Part shown: positions 1 through 16,673 of the stretch, one piece after another
How positions within the stretch are numbered: position 1 is the first letter of the stretch
How the letters are laid out: every line of letters starts with the position of its first letter
Assembly (NCBI RefSeq): GCF_030271215.1
Contig: NZ_JASNGB010000002.1
Location: forward strand, 1-42,758
From: Deinococcus rhizophilus
GTDB lineage: Bacteria; Deinococcota; Deinococci; Deinococcales; Deinococcaceae
Direction: 5' to 3'
DNA: 42,758 nucleotides
Notes under the pieces: generated by a model
What the model was told of the DNA's origin: nothing
The model's input: only the letters and a program-made list of their open reading frames with translations
Database searches by the model: none
Made by a program: the position numbers and the translations under genes

Positions 1-1258
<1,258 letters not shown>

Positions 1259-1261
1259 GGG

Positions 1262-1330
1262 AGCCGTCAGCCGTCAGGTGCTGAGGCTCGGGCTGAAGCT
1301 CCCGCCTCTGAAAGCTGAGAGCTGACGGCT
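1262..1330. repeat. Inverted repeat, 10-bp arms (small noncoding repeat)
   Basis: AGCCGTCAGC at 1262-1271 is the exact reverse complement of GCTGACGGCT at 1321-1330. It starts four bases after the kinase stop codon, and the interior can also fold. A lone arm (AGCCGTCAG) recurs after hflX near 18405. Deinococcus genomes are known for such small noncoding repeats. It could also end transcription of the kinase, though no T-run follows. Confidence 0.55.
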
Positions 1331-1335
1331 GGCGA

Positions 1336-1477
1336 CTAGAGCATTTGACAGAATGACGGCCCCCGGGGAACGGCGCCCCAGGTGCCTCTATTCTGCCCCA
1401 TGTTCCTGTCCCAGTCGCTCGCTCCGCTCGGCCAACGACTGCGGAAACCCACCGCATTCTTATGGCAAATGCTCTAG
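1336..1477. repeat. 142-bp MITE-like element with CTAG ends
   Basis: The ends are imperfect inverted repeats: CTAGAGCATTTG then ACAGAATG at left (1336-1355), and CATTCTTATGGC then AAATGCTCTAG at right (1455-1477). It encodes no protein. Inside is a hairpin (CAGTCG 1412-1417 with CGACTG 1436-1441) around a core, CTCGCTCCGCTCGG, shared with other repeats in this window. CTAG at both ends resembles the YTAR target of IS5-family elements, but no parent transposase is present. The right end contains the stop codon of apaG. Confidence 0.5.
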
Positions 1478-1869
1478 TTCAGCGTGCGCCCTCCCGTCTC
1501 CCCCACCAGCCCGAAGGCCGGGACGGGCACCCGCGCCCGTACCCCCCAGGCGTCCTGCATCACGTAGTGGCCGCTCATCTGGCCGGGCGGGTCTTCCAGG
1601 GTGACGAAGGAGTCGTAGACGAAGACGCCGCCGGGCGCCAGCACCGGTTGCTCGCCCACCACGCCCTCGCCGTCCACGACCGTATGACGCCCCGAGCCGT
1701 CCACGATGTCCCAGTGCCGGGCGAGCAGTTGCCAGGTGTCGTCGGTGTGGTTCTCGATGCGGATCACGTAGCCGAAGAGGTGCCGCCCCGGGGCCGAGTG
1801 CGCCGCGAGGTAACTCACCTCCACGCCCACCCGCAGGTCGGGGGCCGGGGCATAAGCAGGATGGCTCAT
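1474..1869 (-). CDS. apaG: ApaG family protein
   Basis: ApaG/DUF525 is a small fibronectin-III-like beta-sandwich protein of uncertain biochemical role, historically linked to diadenosine tetraphosphate and magnesium/cobalt phenotypes in enterobacteria. The 131 residues match the family length. Family features seen are IRIENHTDDTWQLLARHW, the GEGVVGEQPVLAPGG turn and SGHYVMQD. I chose the ATG at 1869 rather than the in-frame upstream ATG at 1965, because a TATCCT hexamer stands six bases before it and the longer form would run into the divergent peptidase gene. The TAG stop lies inside the repeat element at 1336-1477. Confidence 0.88.
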   Translation of the reverse strand: MSHPAYAPAPDLRVGVEVSYLAAHSAPGRHLFGYVIRIENHTDDTWQLLARHWDIVDGSGRHTVVDGEGVVGEQPVLAPGGVFVYDSFVTLEDPPGQMSGHYVMQDAWGVRARVPVPAFGLVGETGGRTLN

Positions 1870-1875
1870 GGGGCG

Positions 1876-1881
1876 AGGATA
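1876..1881 (-). promoter_or_regulatory. -10 element of apaG (leaderless)
   Basis: TATCCT, six bases before the ATG at 1869. It is back to back with the peptidase promoter at 1894-1899. Confidence 0.6.
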
Positions 1882-1893
1882 GCCGGGGCAGCC

Positions 1894-1899
1894 TAGACT
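1894..1899 (+). promoter_or_regulatory. -10 element of the M42 peptidase (leaderless)
   Basis: TAGACT, seven bases before the GTG at 1907. No convincing -35 is seen. Confidence 0.6.
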
Positions 1900-1906
1900 G
1901 GGCCGC

Positions 1907-3001
<1,095 letters not shown>

Positions 3002-3065
3002 GGGCAGGCACCAGCCCCGCCGCCACATGGCCTTTCGGCGGATGGCCGACGGCTGAACCCGCGCC

Positions 3066-3071
3066 TACACT
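3066..3071 (+). promoter_or_regulatory. -10 element of the MFS gene (leaderless)
   Basis: TACACT, six bases before the GTG at 3078. Confidence 0.6.
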
Positions 3072-3077
3072 CTGCGG

Positions 3078-4313
<1,236 letters not shown>

Positions 4314-4316
4314 CGG

Positions 4317-5342
<1,026 letters not shown>

Positions 5343-5350
5343 CGCCCGGC

Positions 5351-5356
5351 AGTGTA
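5351..5356 (-). promoter_or_regulatory. -10 element of dusA (leaderless)
   Basis: TACACT, eight bases before the ATG at 5342. Confidence 0.6.
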
Positions 5357-5434
5357 CGGGGTAGGCGTGGGGCAAATGGGAAGGGAACCGCAGGCCCCCG
5401 CCCACGGCTCCCCGGCTCTCCGGCTCCTCTGCCT

Positions 5435-6694
5435 TTACTTCCCGGCCTTGCTGTCCCGCTCGGCGGGCCGGGCGACCTCGTCTTCCCGCCCGGCGCGGAC
5501 CGTCTGACGCGGCTCCACGATGAGGCCGGGGCCGATCCTCGCGCCCGACTCCACGACGCTGTGTGCCCCGATCACGCTCAGGCGGCTGTTGGCGCTCTGG
5601 CCCCCGACCACCGCGTTCGCCTCCACGACCGCCCCCTGATCCACGATGGCGCGGCTCACGCTGGCCCCGGCCCGCACGGTCGCGCCCGGCTGAACGATGC
5701 TGTCGCGCACGCTGGCCCCCTCCTCCACCACCGCGTTGGGGCCGATCACGCTGCGCAGCACCTCGCCCCGGATCTCCGCGCCGCCGCACACGTAGGCGTG
5801 GTCCAGCCGCGCCGAGCCGTGAATCCGCGTCGGCGGCCGGGCGATGGAACTGGTGATGAAAGGCCAGTCGGGGGTGTCCAGCAAGAAGCCTTTGCCGTCC
5901 AGAAAGTCCTGATGGGTCTGCATGTAGGCGTCCAGCGTGCCCACGTCCATCCAGTAGCCCTCCAGCCCAAAGGCGTGGGCGTCCCCCCGCGCGACGAGGG
6001 CGGGCAGCAGTTCCTCACCGTAATCGCCCAGGTCACCCTGCCGCTCCAGTTCATCCAGCGTATCCATCAGGATGGCCGCGTCGTACACGAAAACCTCGGC
6101 GGTCACGGTCTTGCCCAGCGGCTCGTCGGGCTTGTAGGCGAACTCGGTGACCCGGCCCTCCCCGTCCGCCCGCACGTTGCCGAAGCGGGTGGCCTGCGCC
6201 TCGTCCTCCAGGTCGGTCGTGACCATCGTGACGCTGGCCCCCCGGCGGACATGTTCGCGGATCACGTCGGAGTAATCCAGCTTGTAGATGTGGTCGGCGC
6301 TCATGACCACCACCACGTCGGGCGCGAATTCACGCATCAGGCCGACGTGCTGCGCGAGGGCGTGGGCGTTGCCCTGCGCGAACTCGCCGTCCTCGTTCTC
6401 GGGGCTGGAAAAGGGCGGCATCACCACCAGCCCGCCGCGCGTGCGGTCGAGGTCCCAGGGCCGCCCGCCCGAGAGGTGGTCGTTCAGACCGTGCGGGAGG
6501 TACTGCTCGATCACCCACACGTCTCCTATGCCGCTGTGCACGAGGTTCGAGAGCGAGAAGTCGATCAGGCGGTAGGTGCCCAGAAAGGACACGGCGGGCT
6601 TGGCCCGTTCGGTCGTCAGGGGGGCGAGGCGGCTGCCCTTGCCCCCCGCGAGGACGATGGCAAGGACCTTTTTTCCCGCAATACGCGTGTTCAC
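5435..6694 (-). CDS. glgC: Glucose-1-phosphate adenylyltransferase family protein
   Basis: GlgC makes ADP-glucose from ATP and glucose-1-phosphate, the committed step of bacterial glycogen synthesis. Seen: the nucleotidyltransferase loop LAGGKGSRLAPLTTERAKPA, LIDFSLSNLVHSG, the metal-site region MSADHIYKLDYSDVI, FAYKPDEP and GYWMDVGTLDAYM, then a C-terminal left-handed beta-helix made of hexapeptide repeats (from about residue 300: GSARLDHAYVCGGAEI onward). The start is uncertain. The GTG at 6694 has CACACT seven bases upstream and begins close to the homologous region; an ATG at 6730 would add 12 residues. No other glycogen genes are adjacent. The C-terminal 20 residues are charged and probably not part of the helix. 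Confidence 0.85.
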   Translation of the reverse strand: MNTRIAGKKVLAIVLAGGKGSRLAPLTTERAKPAVSFLGTYRLIDFSLSNLVHSGIGDVWVIEQYLPHGLNDHLSGGRPWDLDRTRGGLVVMPPFSSPENEDGEFAQGNAHALAQHVGLMREFAPDVVVVMSADHIYKLDYSDVIREHVRRGASVTMVTTDLEDEAQATRFGNVRADGEGRVTEFAYKPDEPLGKTVTAEVFVYDAAILMDTLDELERQGDLGDYGEELLPALVARGDAHAFGLEGYWMDVGTLDAYMQTHQDFLDGKGFLLDTPDWPFITSSIARPPTRIHGSARLDHAYVCGGAEIRGEVLRSVIGPNAVVEEGASVRDSIVQPGATVRAGASVSRAIVDQGAVVEANAVVGGQSANSRLSVIGAHSVVESGARIGPGLIVEPRQTVRAGREDEVARPAERDSKAGK

Positions 6695-6701
6695 AGGGGT
6701 C

Positions 6702-6707
6702 AGTGTG
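6702..6707 (-). promoter_or_regulatory. Possible -10 element of glgC
   Basis: CACACT, seven bases before the GTG at 6694; one base off the TAnnnT pattern. It supports the shorter start. Confidence 0.35.
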
Positions 6708-6823
6708 CGGGCGACTTCCCGGCGCCGCATGAGGGGGCGTTCGGGGGGGGTTCACCGAGCCTCCCCCCGGGGGACCCCCCATGACCTTCAGACCCCGGCA
6801 AGGCAGATGAGCTGCCCACCGCC

Positions 6824-6829
6824 TACCGT
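6824..6829 (+). promoter_or_regulatory. -10 element of the 48-residue membrane protein (leaderless)
   Basis: TACCGT, six bases before the ATG at 6836. Confidence 0.5.
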
Positions 6830-6835
6830 GGAGAC

Positions 6836-6982
6836 ATGTTCGCGCTGCTCGTTGTCATGGTTCTGCTCGCCCTCGTGGCCCACGCCGCTGCCCGGCAGGC
6901 CCGGCTGAATCTCGGCGCCGATGGCGGCAACGGGGAACCCCGCCGCAGCCCGGCCCCTCAGCGGGACGGACAGCCCGCCTGA
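6836..6982 (+). CDS. Small single-pass membrane protein, 48 residues
   Basis: I do not recognise this protein. It starts MFALLVVMVLLALVAHAAAR, a compact hydrophobic helix, and continues as a polar, Gly/Pro/Arg-rich tail. This fits a small anchored protein with the tail probably in the cytoplasm, or an uncleaved signal anchor. It is too short for most gene callers. Support comes from a TACCGT hexamer six bases before the ATG and from filling an otherwise empty gap between two minus-strand genes. A GGAG also precedes the ATG, but it would lie at the transcript's first bases. Confidence 0.5.
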   Translation: MFALLVVMVLLALVAHAAARQARLNLGADGGNGEPRRSPAPQRDGQPA

Positions 6983-7015
6983 CCCAGTGAGGGGACCTCA
7001 AAAGACCCCTGCCCC

Positions 7016-8188
<1,173 letters not shown>

Positions 8189-8194
8189 GCCCGC

Positions 8195-8200
8195 ACGCTA
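8195..8200 (-). promoter_or_regulatory. -10 element of mqnC (leaderless)
   Basis: TAGCGT, six bases before the ATG at 8188. Confidence 0.55.
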
Positions 8201-8232
8201 GCACCGCGCGGGGGCGTCAAGCGTCCCGGGCC

Positions 8233-8556
8233 TCACCCTCGGGACTCTCCTTCTGGGACCAGCAGCAGGACCGTTCCCGCCTTGACGGGAAGGGCGGTCC
8301 AGGGTTCGGCGGGCGTGACCCGGTAGCCCTCGGCGGCCCGCAGGCGCACGAACTCGCCGTGCGGAAGGTCCAGCACCGCTTCCCCCGCGAGGCAGGTCAG
8401 CCAGCCCGTCACGGAGGGGCCGTTCACCTTGCCGGGCAGCGCGAGCACCCGCAGCCCACCGCCGGGCAGGGCCACCCACTCGCCCGGGGTGCCCCCCGCC
8501 AGCCGCGCGAGGTGCAGGGCCTGGGGCGGCTCGGGGCGGGCGGGACGCGGGGGCAA
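8233..8556 (-). CDS. Small cupin-like protein downstream of topA
   Basis: A 107-residue protein whose alternating short strands and turns (VALPGGGLRVLALPG, WLTCLAGEAVLDLPHGEFV, LPVKAGTVLLLVP) read like a single cupin barrel. The metal-binding histidines of classical cupins are mostly missing, so a catalytic role is doubtful. The best start is the TTG at 8556, three bases after the topA stop codon (8560-8562), so it is probably translated from the topA message. Function is unknown; the fold assignment is by eye. Confidence 0.6.
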   Translation of the reverse strand: MPPRPARPEPPQALHLARLAGGTPGEWVALPGGGLRVLALPGKVNGPSVTGWLTCLAGEAVLDLPHGEFVRLRAAEGYRVTPAEPWTALPVKAGTVLLLVPEGESRG

Positions 8557-8559
8557 GGC

Positions 8560-11487
<2,928 letters not shown>

Positions 11488-11520
11488 AAGGGGGGGGCTC
11501 CACCGGGGCGAAGTGCGCCG

Positions 11521-11526
11521 AGCGTA
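11521..11526 (-). promoter_or_regulatory. -10 element of topA (leadered)
   Basis: TACGCT, 33 bases before the ATG. It gives a leader of roughly 26 bases that includes the Shine-Dalgarno-like GGTGGAG, unlike the leaderless neighbours. Confidence 0.45.
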
Positions 11527-11582
11527 GCACGCACTCTCCGGGACGCACGGCGGCGGGGGCTGCGATTGGGAAGCGACCCCCC

Positions 11583-11720
11583 ATACGGACTGCCGTCCAC
11601 TTCCTTTCCTTCCGGGACCCCACCGGAAGGAACTCCATCTCCCGGAACCCGCCCTTTCTCCTGCTCGCCTCCGCTCGGATGGAATCACTTCGTAGACGAT
11701 TCCATCGAAGTCCGTATCAG
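11583..11720 (-). repeat. MITE-like element with two internal hairpins (copy A of a dispersed family)
   Basis: ATACGGACT (11583-11591) and AGTCCGTAT (11709-11717) are perfect 9-bp terminal inverted repeats. Inside are a 10-bp hairpin (TTCCTTCCGG 11606-11615 with CCGGAAGGAA 11623-11632) and a 9-bp hairpin (GATGGAATC 11678-11686 with GATTCCATC 11698-11706). Read on the minus strand, 11658-11720 aligns with the repeat at 19488-19549: the same flanks (CTGATA...GGA and CGAGC...GCGAGCAGGA) enclose a hairpin of different stem sequence. Confidence 0.6.
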
Positions 11721-11857
11721 TCCGCTTCGCGGCCAGCTTCCCTCGGAGGGAGCCGGGAGGGTGGGATATTGGAAACGCAGTTTCTGGCCTTTCCTTCAGG
11801 GGCGGTGGGCCCACTTCCCGCCCCCTCACCGTGCAGGACGGCAGGCATGGCCCGTGC

Positions 11858-11863
11858 TACGCT
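11858..11863 (+). promoter_or_regulatory. -10 element of the YdcF-like gene (leaderless)
   Basis: TACGCT, eight bases before the ATG at 11872. Confidence 0.55.
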
Positions 11864-11871
11864 CACTTTCC

Positions 11872-12441
11872 ATGCGTGCCCGGGGGTCCTCCGCTTCGTT
11901 GCTGCCGCTGCTGGTGCTGACGGCGCTGGTCCTGGGCTTCGTGCTGTTGCCTCCCGGAAGTGCCGCCCGCCCGGAGGCCCCCCGGCCCACGCTGATCGTG
12001 CTGGGTGCGGCGCAGTATGCGGGCACCCCCAGCCCCGCCTTTGCCCGGCGGCTGGACCATGCCCTCGCGCTGTACCGGGCGGGGGGCGTGCGCCGCATCG
12101 TGGTGACGGGTGGGCGGCGTCCCGGCGACCCCCACTCCGAGGGCGGGGTCGGGGTGGGTTACCTGCGGACGGCGGGGGTACCTGGGTCCGCCCTGATCGC
12201 GGAGACGCGCAGCCGCACGACCATCGAGAACCTGCGCGGCGCCCGCGTCCTGCTGCCCCCCGGCACCCCCGTCACCCTGGTCACCGACGCGGCCCATACC
12301 CCCCGCGCCCTGGCTCTGGCCCGCGCCCTGGAGATGGACGCTGCGGCCGATCCCAGCCCCCTGAGTGCCCGCCCCGACCGCCGCTACCTGCTGCGCGAAC
12401 GGCTGGCGCTGGTGGCGTACGCGGTGGTGGGGGTGCGGTAA
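11872..12441 (+). CDS. YdcF/SanA-like DUF218 protein, membrane-anchored
   Basis: A 189-residue protein with one N-terminal hydrophobic segment (about residues 7-27, LLPLLVLTALVLGFVLL) followed by a DUF218 domain. The domain starts TLIVLGAAQYAGTPSPAFARRL and continues with ALYRAGGVRRIVVTGGR, an SRTTIENLRGARVLLP helix and VTLVTDAAHTPRALALAR. DUF218 proteins such as SanA, YdcF and ElyC are linked to cell-envelope integrity and vancomycin tolerance in E. coli. The gene faces murJ, the lipid II flippase, which is suggestive only. Start by TACGCT eight bases upstream. Confidence 0.82.
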   Translation: MRARGSSASLLPLLVLTALVLGFVLLPPGSAARPEAPRPTLIVLGAAQYAGTPSPAFARRLDHALALYRAGGVRRIVVTGGRRPGDPHSEGGVGVGYLRTAGVPGSALIAETRSRTTIENLRGARVLLPPGTPVTLVTDAAHTPRALALARALEMDAAADPSPLSARPDRRYLLRERLALVAYAVVGVR

Positions 12442-12512
12442 GGGGCCTGTAGCGGGTGGTTTGTGGGGAAAAGAGGGAGGTGGGAGGCACTTTGGAGCGC
12501 CTCCCACCTTCC
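12438..12512. terminator. Bidirectional terminator repeat, copy A
   Basis: The cassette begins at the TAA stop of the YdcF-like gene (TAAGGGGCCTGT) and ends in an 11-bp hairpin, AGGTGGGAGGC (12478-12488) with GCCTCCCACCT (12499-12509), between two convergent genes. A closely similar cassette lies at 27935-28008, also at a stop codon and between convergent genes. Confidence 0.7.
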
Positions 12513-12529
12513 TGTATGGACCACAGGTC

Positions 12530-14107
<1,578 letters not shown>

Positions 14108-14114
14108 GCGGCCA

Positions 14115-14120
14115 ACTGTA
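14115..14120 (-). promoter_or_regulatory. -10 element of murJ (leaderless)
   Basis: TACAGT, seven bases before the GTG at 14107. Confidence 0.55.
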
Positions 14121-14176
14121 GTGCGGGGGAGCGGCCAGCCGCCAGCTTCCAGCGACCAGCCCTGGTCACCCGGCCC

Positions 14177-15199
14177 TCAGTTCCCCGGACGCACCGGCAG
14201 CGGCTCATAGACGCTCTTGACGCTGCCGTTGTCGAAGGTCACCTTGCCCGTCACGTTGAGGCTGGTGTACACCCGCTCGGCGCGGGCGCGGACGTTGAGC
14301 GGCAGGGTGAAGGTCAGGCGGCTTCCCTCCTGCCGGAAGCGGGTCACGGTGCCGCCCGTGGAGGGCCAGCGGTCCACCCCGGGCAGGGTCAGCTTGCCCG
14401 TGCGCCCGCCCTCGCGGTACTCCAGCTCGTAGCGGAACTCGGCGGCCACTGGCCGCGCCCCGTTGGGCACCGTCTCGATCACGAGGTCGCACAGGTGCGC
14501 CCGCCCCGCCACCAGCCCGGCCCGCGAGGCCCCGCTCACGGTGTCGCGGCAGGCCGTGAAGTACCACTCGGTGAACTTGGGGGCACCGGCCGCCGGGGTC
14601 GCCGGAGAAGCTGGGGGTGTCGCACGCGGCGCGGCAGCCGTCGCTGCCCGGCCGTAGGACTGGCACCCGTTCACGCCCGCCCACGCCACGTCGAAGCCCC
14701 GCGCCGGGAAGGTGTAGGTCAGCGCCTGTCCCCCCGTCCGGCGGTTGACCCGCACCACCAGCCGCTTGCCCGCGTTCAGCCCGGCGGCGATCTGCCGCAC
14801 GACCCCTCCCTGAAGGCCGATGTTGCGTGTCAGCACGTTCTCACGGGTGTCCACCACGCTCACAAGGTCCGAGTCGCGCAGCACGACCGCCGGGTCGTCC
14901 CCCAGCCGGATGGTCACGGCAGGTTTGAGGCCCGCGTAAGCCTCGTCCTCGCTCAGCAGGGCGTTCTTGGTGGTCAGGGTGGCCCACAGCGCGGGGCGGT
15001 CGCGGTCAGCGCAGCGCAGGGCAAAGCGTGTCTGGCCGGAGGTGTCGTTCACCTCGTCGATGACCACGCTGCCCGTGTTCGCGTCGGTGATGGGATCGCG
15101 GGCCGCCGAGTAGTAGGTGAAGGTGCCGGGCACACGGGTGGCCGCCAGCGCCACGCCGGAGAGGGCCAGGCTGGCGAGCAAAAGGAGAGGTCGGTTCAT
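14177..15199 (-). CDS. Secreted protein of unknown function
   Basis: A 340-residue protein I do not recognise. It has a clean Sec signal peptide (MNRPLLLLASLALSGVALA, cleavage probably after ALA), then a beta-rich first half (about 20-190) with paired cysteines (RCADRDRP, NGCQSYG). An Ala/Pro linker follows (about 196-220: TAAAPRATPP...SPATPAAGAP), then a second beta-rich part with TACRDTVSG and HLCDLVIE. Four cysteines would allow two disulfides, suiting an extracytoplasmic location. The open frame continues upstream through the antisense of tRNA-Ser, so the ATG at 15199 is the only sensible start; a CACAGT hexamer lies six bases before it. Confidence 0.75.
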   Translation of the reverse strand: MNRPLLLLASLALSGVALAATRVPGTFTYYSAARDPITDANTGSVVIDEVNDTSGQTRFALRCADRDRPALWATLTTKNALLSEDEAYAGLKPAVTIRLGDDPAVVLRDSDLVSVVDTRENVLTRNIGLQGGVVRQIAAGLNAGKRLVVRVNRRTGGQALTYTFPARGFDVAWAGVNGCQSYGRAATAAAPRATPPASPATPAAGAPKFTEWYFTACRDTVSGASRAGLVAGRAHLCDLVIETVPNGARPVAAEFRYELEYREGGRTGKLTLPGVDRWPSTGGTVTRFRQEGSRLTFTLPLNVRARAERVYTSLNVTGKVTFDNGSVKSVYEPLPVRPGN

Positions 15200-15205
15200 G
15201 CCCTC

Positions 15206-15211
15206 ACTGTG
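15206..15211 (-). promoter_or_regulatory. Possible -10 element of the secreted-protein gene
   Basis: CACAGT, six bases before the ATG at 15199; a variant of the local TAnnnT pattern. Confidence 0.3.
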
Positions 15212-15298
15212 CCGCAGCCGGGAGCGGGTCCGGGCCGCAAATCTGATGGCCCCCTCTGCTCCGCAGCTCTCCGAGTCCACAACTCCCCGCCGACGTGC

Positions 15299-15304
15299 TA
15301 TGCT
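15299..15304 (+). promoter_or_regulatory. -10 element of tRNA-Ser
   Basis: TATGCT, 38 bases before the mature tRNA 5' end, leaving a short leader for RNase P. No clear -35. Confidence 0.4.
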
Positions 15305-15340
15305 CCCGATCGCCCACCGGCCCCAGCCGGAAAGCCACAC

Positions 15341-15433
<93 letters not shown>

Positions 15434-15438
15434 AAGGA

Positions 15439-15468
15439 CGCCAGCCCTGAACCGGGGTTGGCGTTTTT
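15439..15468 (+). terminator. Rho-independent terminator of tRNA-Ser
   Basis: The stem CGCCAGCCC pairs with GGGGTTGGCG around a short loop and is followed by TTTTT at 15464-15468. Confidence 0.8.
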
Positions 15469-15516
15469 GATGTTCAGTAGGCCCTTTGGCGGGCGCGGCA
15501 CGCCCGGACGAGCCTC

Positions 15517-15522
15517 TACGCT
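15517..15522 (+). promoter_or_regulatory. -10 element of the APH-like gene (leaderless)
   Basis: TACGCT, eight bases before the ATG at 15531. Confidence 0.55.
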
Positions 15523-15530
15523 CAGCGGGA

Positions 15531-16448
15531 ATGACGAACCGCCCTGTCCGCCTGCACGCCGACGAGCTGGAGACCGACACCGACCTGGTGAGGTGTCTCC
15601 TCGCCGCGCAGTTCCCCCAGTGGGCCGACCTGCCTGTGCGCGTGTTCGCCTCGGCGGGCAGCGAGCACGCGATCTACCGTCTGGGCGACGACCTCGCCGT
15701 TCGCCTCCCCCGGATTCCCGAGGCCGCCGGGCAGGTGGAAAAGGAGCTGGCGTGGCTGCCGAGACTCGCGCCGCGCCTCCCCCTGAAGGTGCCCGTGCCG
15801 CTGGCCCTGGGTCAGCCGGGAGAGGGCTACCCCCTGACCTGGGGCGTGTACCGCTGGCTGCCGGGTGAACCGGCCTTCCGGGAGCATCTCACCGACTTTC
15901 CGCAGGCGGCGCGTGACCTGGCCGCCTTCCTCCGGGCGCTGCAAGGGGTGGACACCGCAGGCGGGCCGGTGGCGGACCCGACCGGCGGAGAACGCGGGGC
16001 GCCTTTGCTCAGCCGCGACGCCTTCACCCGCGAGAACATCGCCGCCTTGCCCGACGACCTGGACCGGGTGACCCTCACAGCAGCGTGGGAGGCCGCTCTC
16101 CAGGCGCCCGTCTGGGACAAGGCCCCCGTCTGGATTCACGGCGACCTGAAATCCGACAACCTGCTGGCCGAGAACGGGCGGCTCAGCGCCGTAATCGACT
16201 TCGGGGCGCTGCGGGCAGGCGATCCGGCGTGTGAGTTGGCGGTGGCCTGGAACTGGCTGGACGCTGAGTCGCGGGGGGTGTTCCGTGAGGCTGTGGCCTG
16301 CGACGGGGCGACATGGGACAGGGGACGCGGGTGGGCGCTCTCCATCGCCGCCGCCGAGATTCCCTACTACCTCCACACCAACCCGGCGATGGTGGCGCGG
16401 TCGCGTTACGCACTGTCGCAGGTGCTGCTGGAATCACCCGTTCTGTAG
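15531..16448 (+). CDS. Aminoglycoside phosphotransferase family kinase
   Basis: A 305-residue APH/choline-kinase-fold protein. Seen: an N-lobe with SAGSEHAIYRLGDDLAVRLPR (nucleotide loop and Lys-equivalent position), the hinge GVYRWLPGEPA, the catalytic loop WIHGDLKSDNLLAENGR (Brenner motif HGDxxxxN) and the metal-binding VIDFGALRAGDPACELAVAW. Members phosphorylate antibiotics, homoserine, sugars or unknown small molecules, so the family does not prove resistance. I chose the ATG at 15531 over one at 15486 because TACGCT lies eight bases upstream and the first fifteen residues of the longer form look random. Confidence 0.85.
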   Translation: MTNRPVRLHADELETDTDLVRCLLAAQFPQWADLPVRVFASAGSEHAIYRLGDDLAVRLPRIPEAAGQVEKELAWLPRLAPRLPLKVPVPLALGQPGEGYPLTWGVYRWLPGEPAFREHLTDFPQAARDLAAFLRALQGVDTAGGPVADPTGGERGAPLLSRDAFTRENIAALPDDLDRVTLTAAWEAALQAPVWDKAPVWIHGDLKSDNLLAENGRLSAVIDFGALRAGDPACELAVAWNWLDAESRGVFREAVACDGATWDRGRGWALSIAAAEIPYYLHTNPAMVARSRYALSQVLLESPVL

Positions 16449-16550
16449 GCCACCCGGCGGATGCTCCCGGCCCCGCCCGCGTGTCACTCTGGCCCCACGA
16501 TGATCAACCTCCTGAAGTAAAGGCACACCTTTTCCACTGCTCCCCCGCCG

Positions 16551-16556
16551 TACCCT
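16551..16556 (+). promoter_or_regulatory. -10 element upstream of hflX
   Basis: TACCCT, six bases before the ATG of a 31-codon in-frame ORF (16563) and about 118 bases before the hflX GTG. Transcription would start at or near that ATG. Confidence 0.5.
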
Positions 16557-16562
16557 GGGGTG

Positions 16563-16658
16563 ATGCCGGAACGTGCCTCCACACCCGCCGCCCGGACCCC
16601 TTCCGCGCGGCCCGGAGTGCGTTTTCCCTCTCCCCTCTCCCCCCTGCGAAGGATGTGA
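16563..16658 (+). CDS. Possible leader ORF, 31 codons, in frame with hflX
   Basis: ATG at 16563 to TGA at 16656-16658 encodes a Pro/Ser/Arg-rich peptide (MPERASTPAARTPSARPG then VRFPSPLSPLRRM). A TACCCT hexamer six bases before the ATG matches the leaderless layout of real genes here. The ORF is in the same frame as hflX, and its stop lies 6 bases before an ATA and 15 bases before the GTG of hflX. AAGGA at 16649-16653, inside its last codons, is the only Shine-Dalgarno-like sequence for hflX. It could be a regulatory leader peptide, an N-terminal extension cut by TGA, or chance. Confidence 0.35.
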   Translation: MPERASTPAARTPSARPGVRFPSPLSPLRRM

Positions 16659-16673
16659 CCTCACATAGATAAA

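Larger units (their letters stand above)
11488..11871. other. Intergenic region between topA and the YdcF-like gene
   Basis: 384 bases without a credible gene. It holds the topA leader and -10 (11521-11526), a repeat element (11583-11720) and the YdcF-like promoter (11858-11863). Bases 11721-11850 show no recognisable feature. Open frames here are extensions of topA or of the downstream gene and have no start signals. Confidence 0.6.

Noticed and set aside
15531..16448. The APH-fold gene as an aminoglycoside resistance gene
   Set aside because: The kinase motifs are generic and the context is housekeeping; substrate cannot be claimed.
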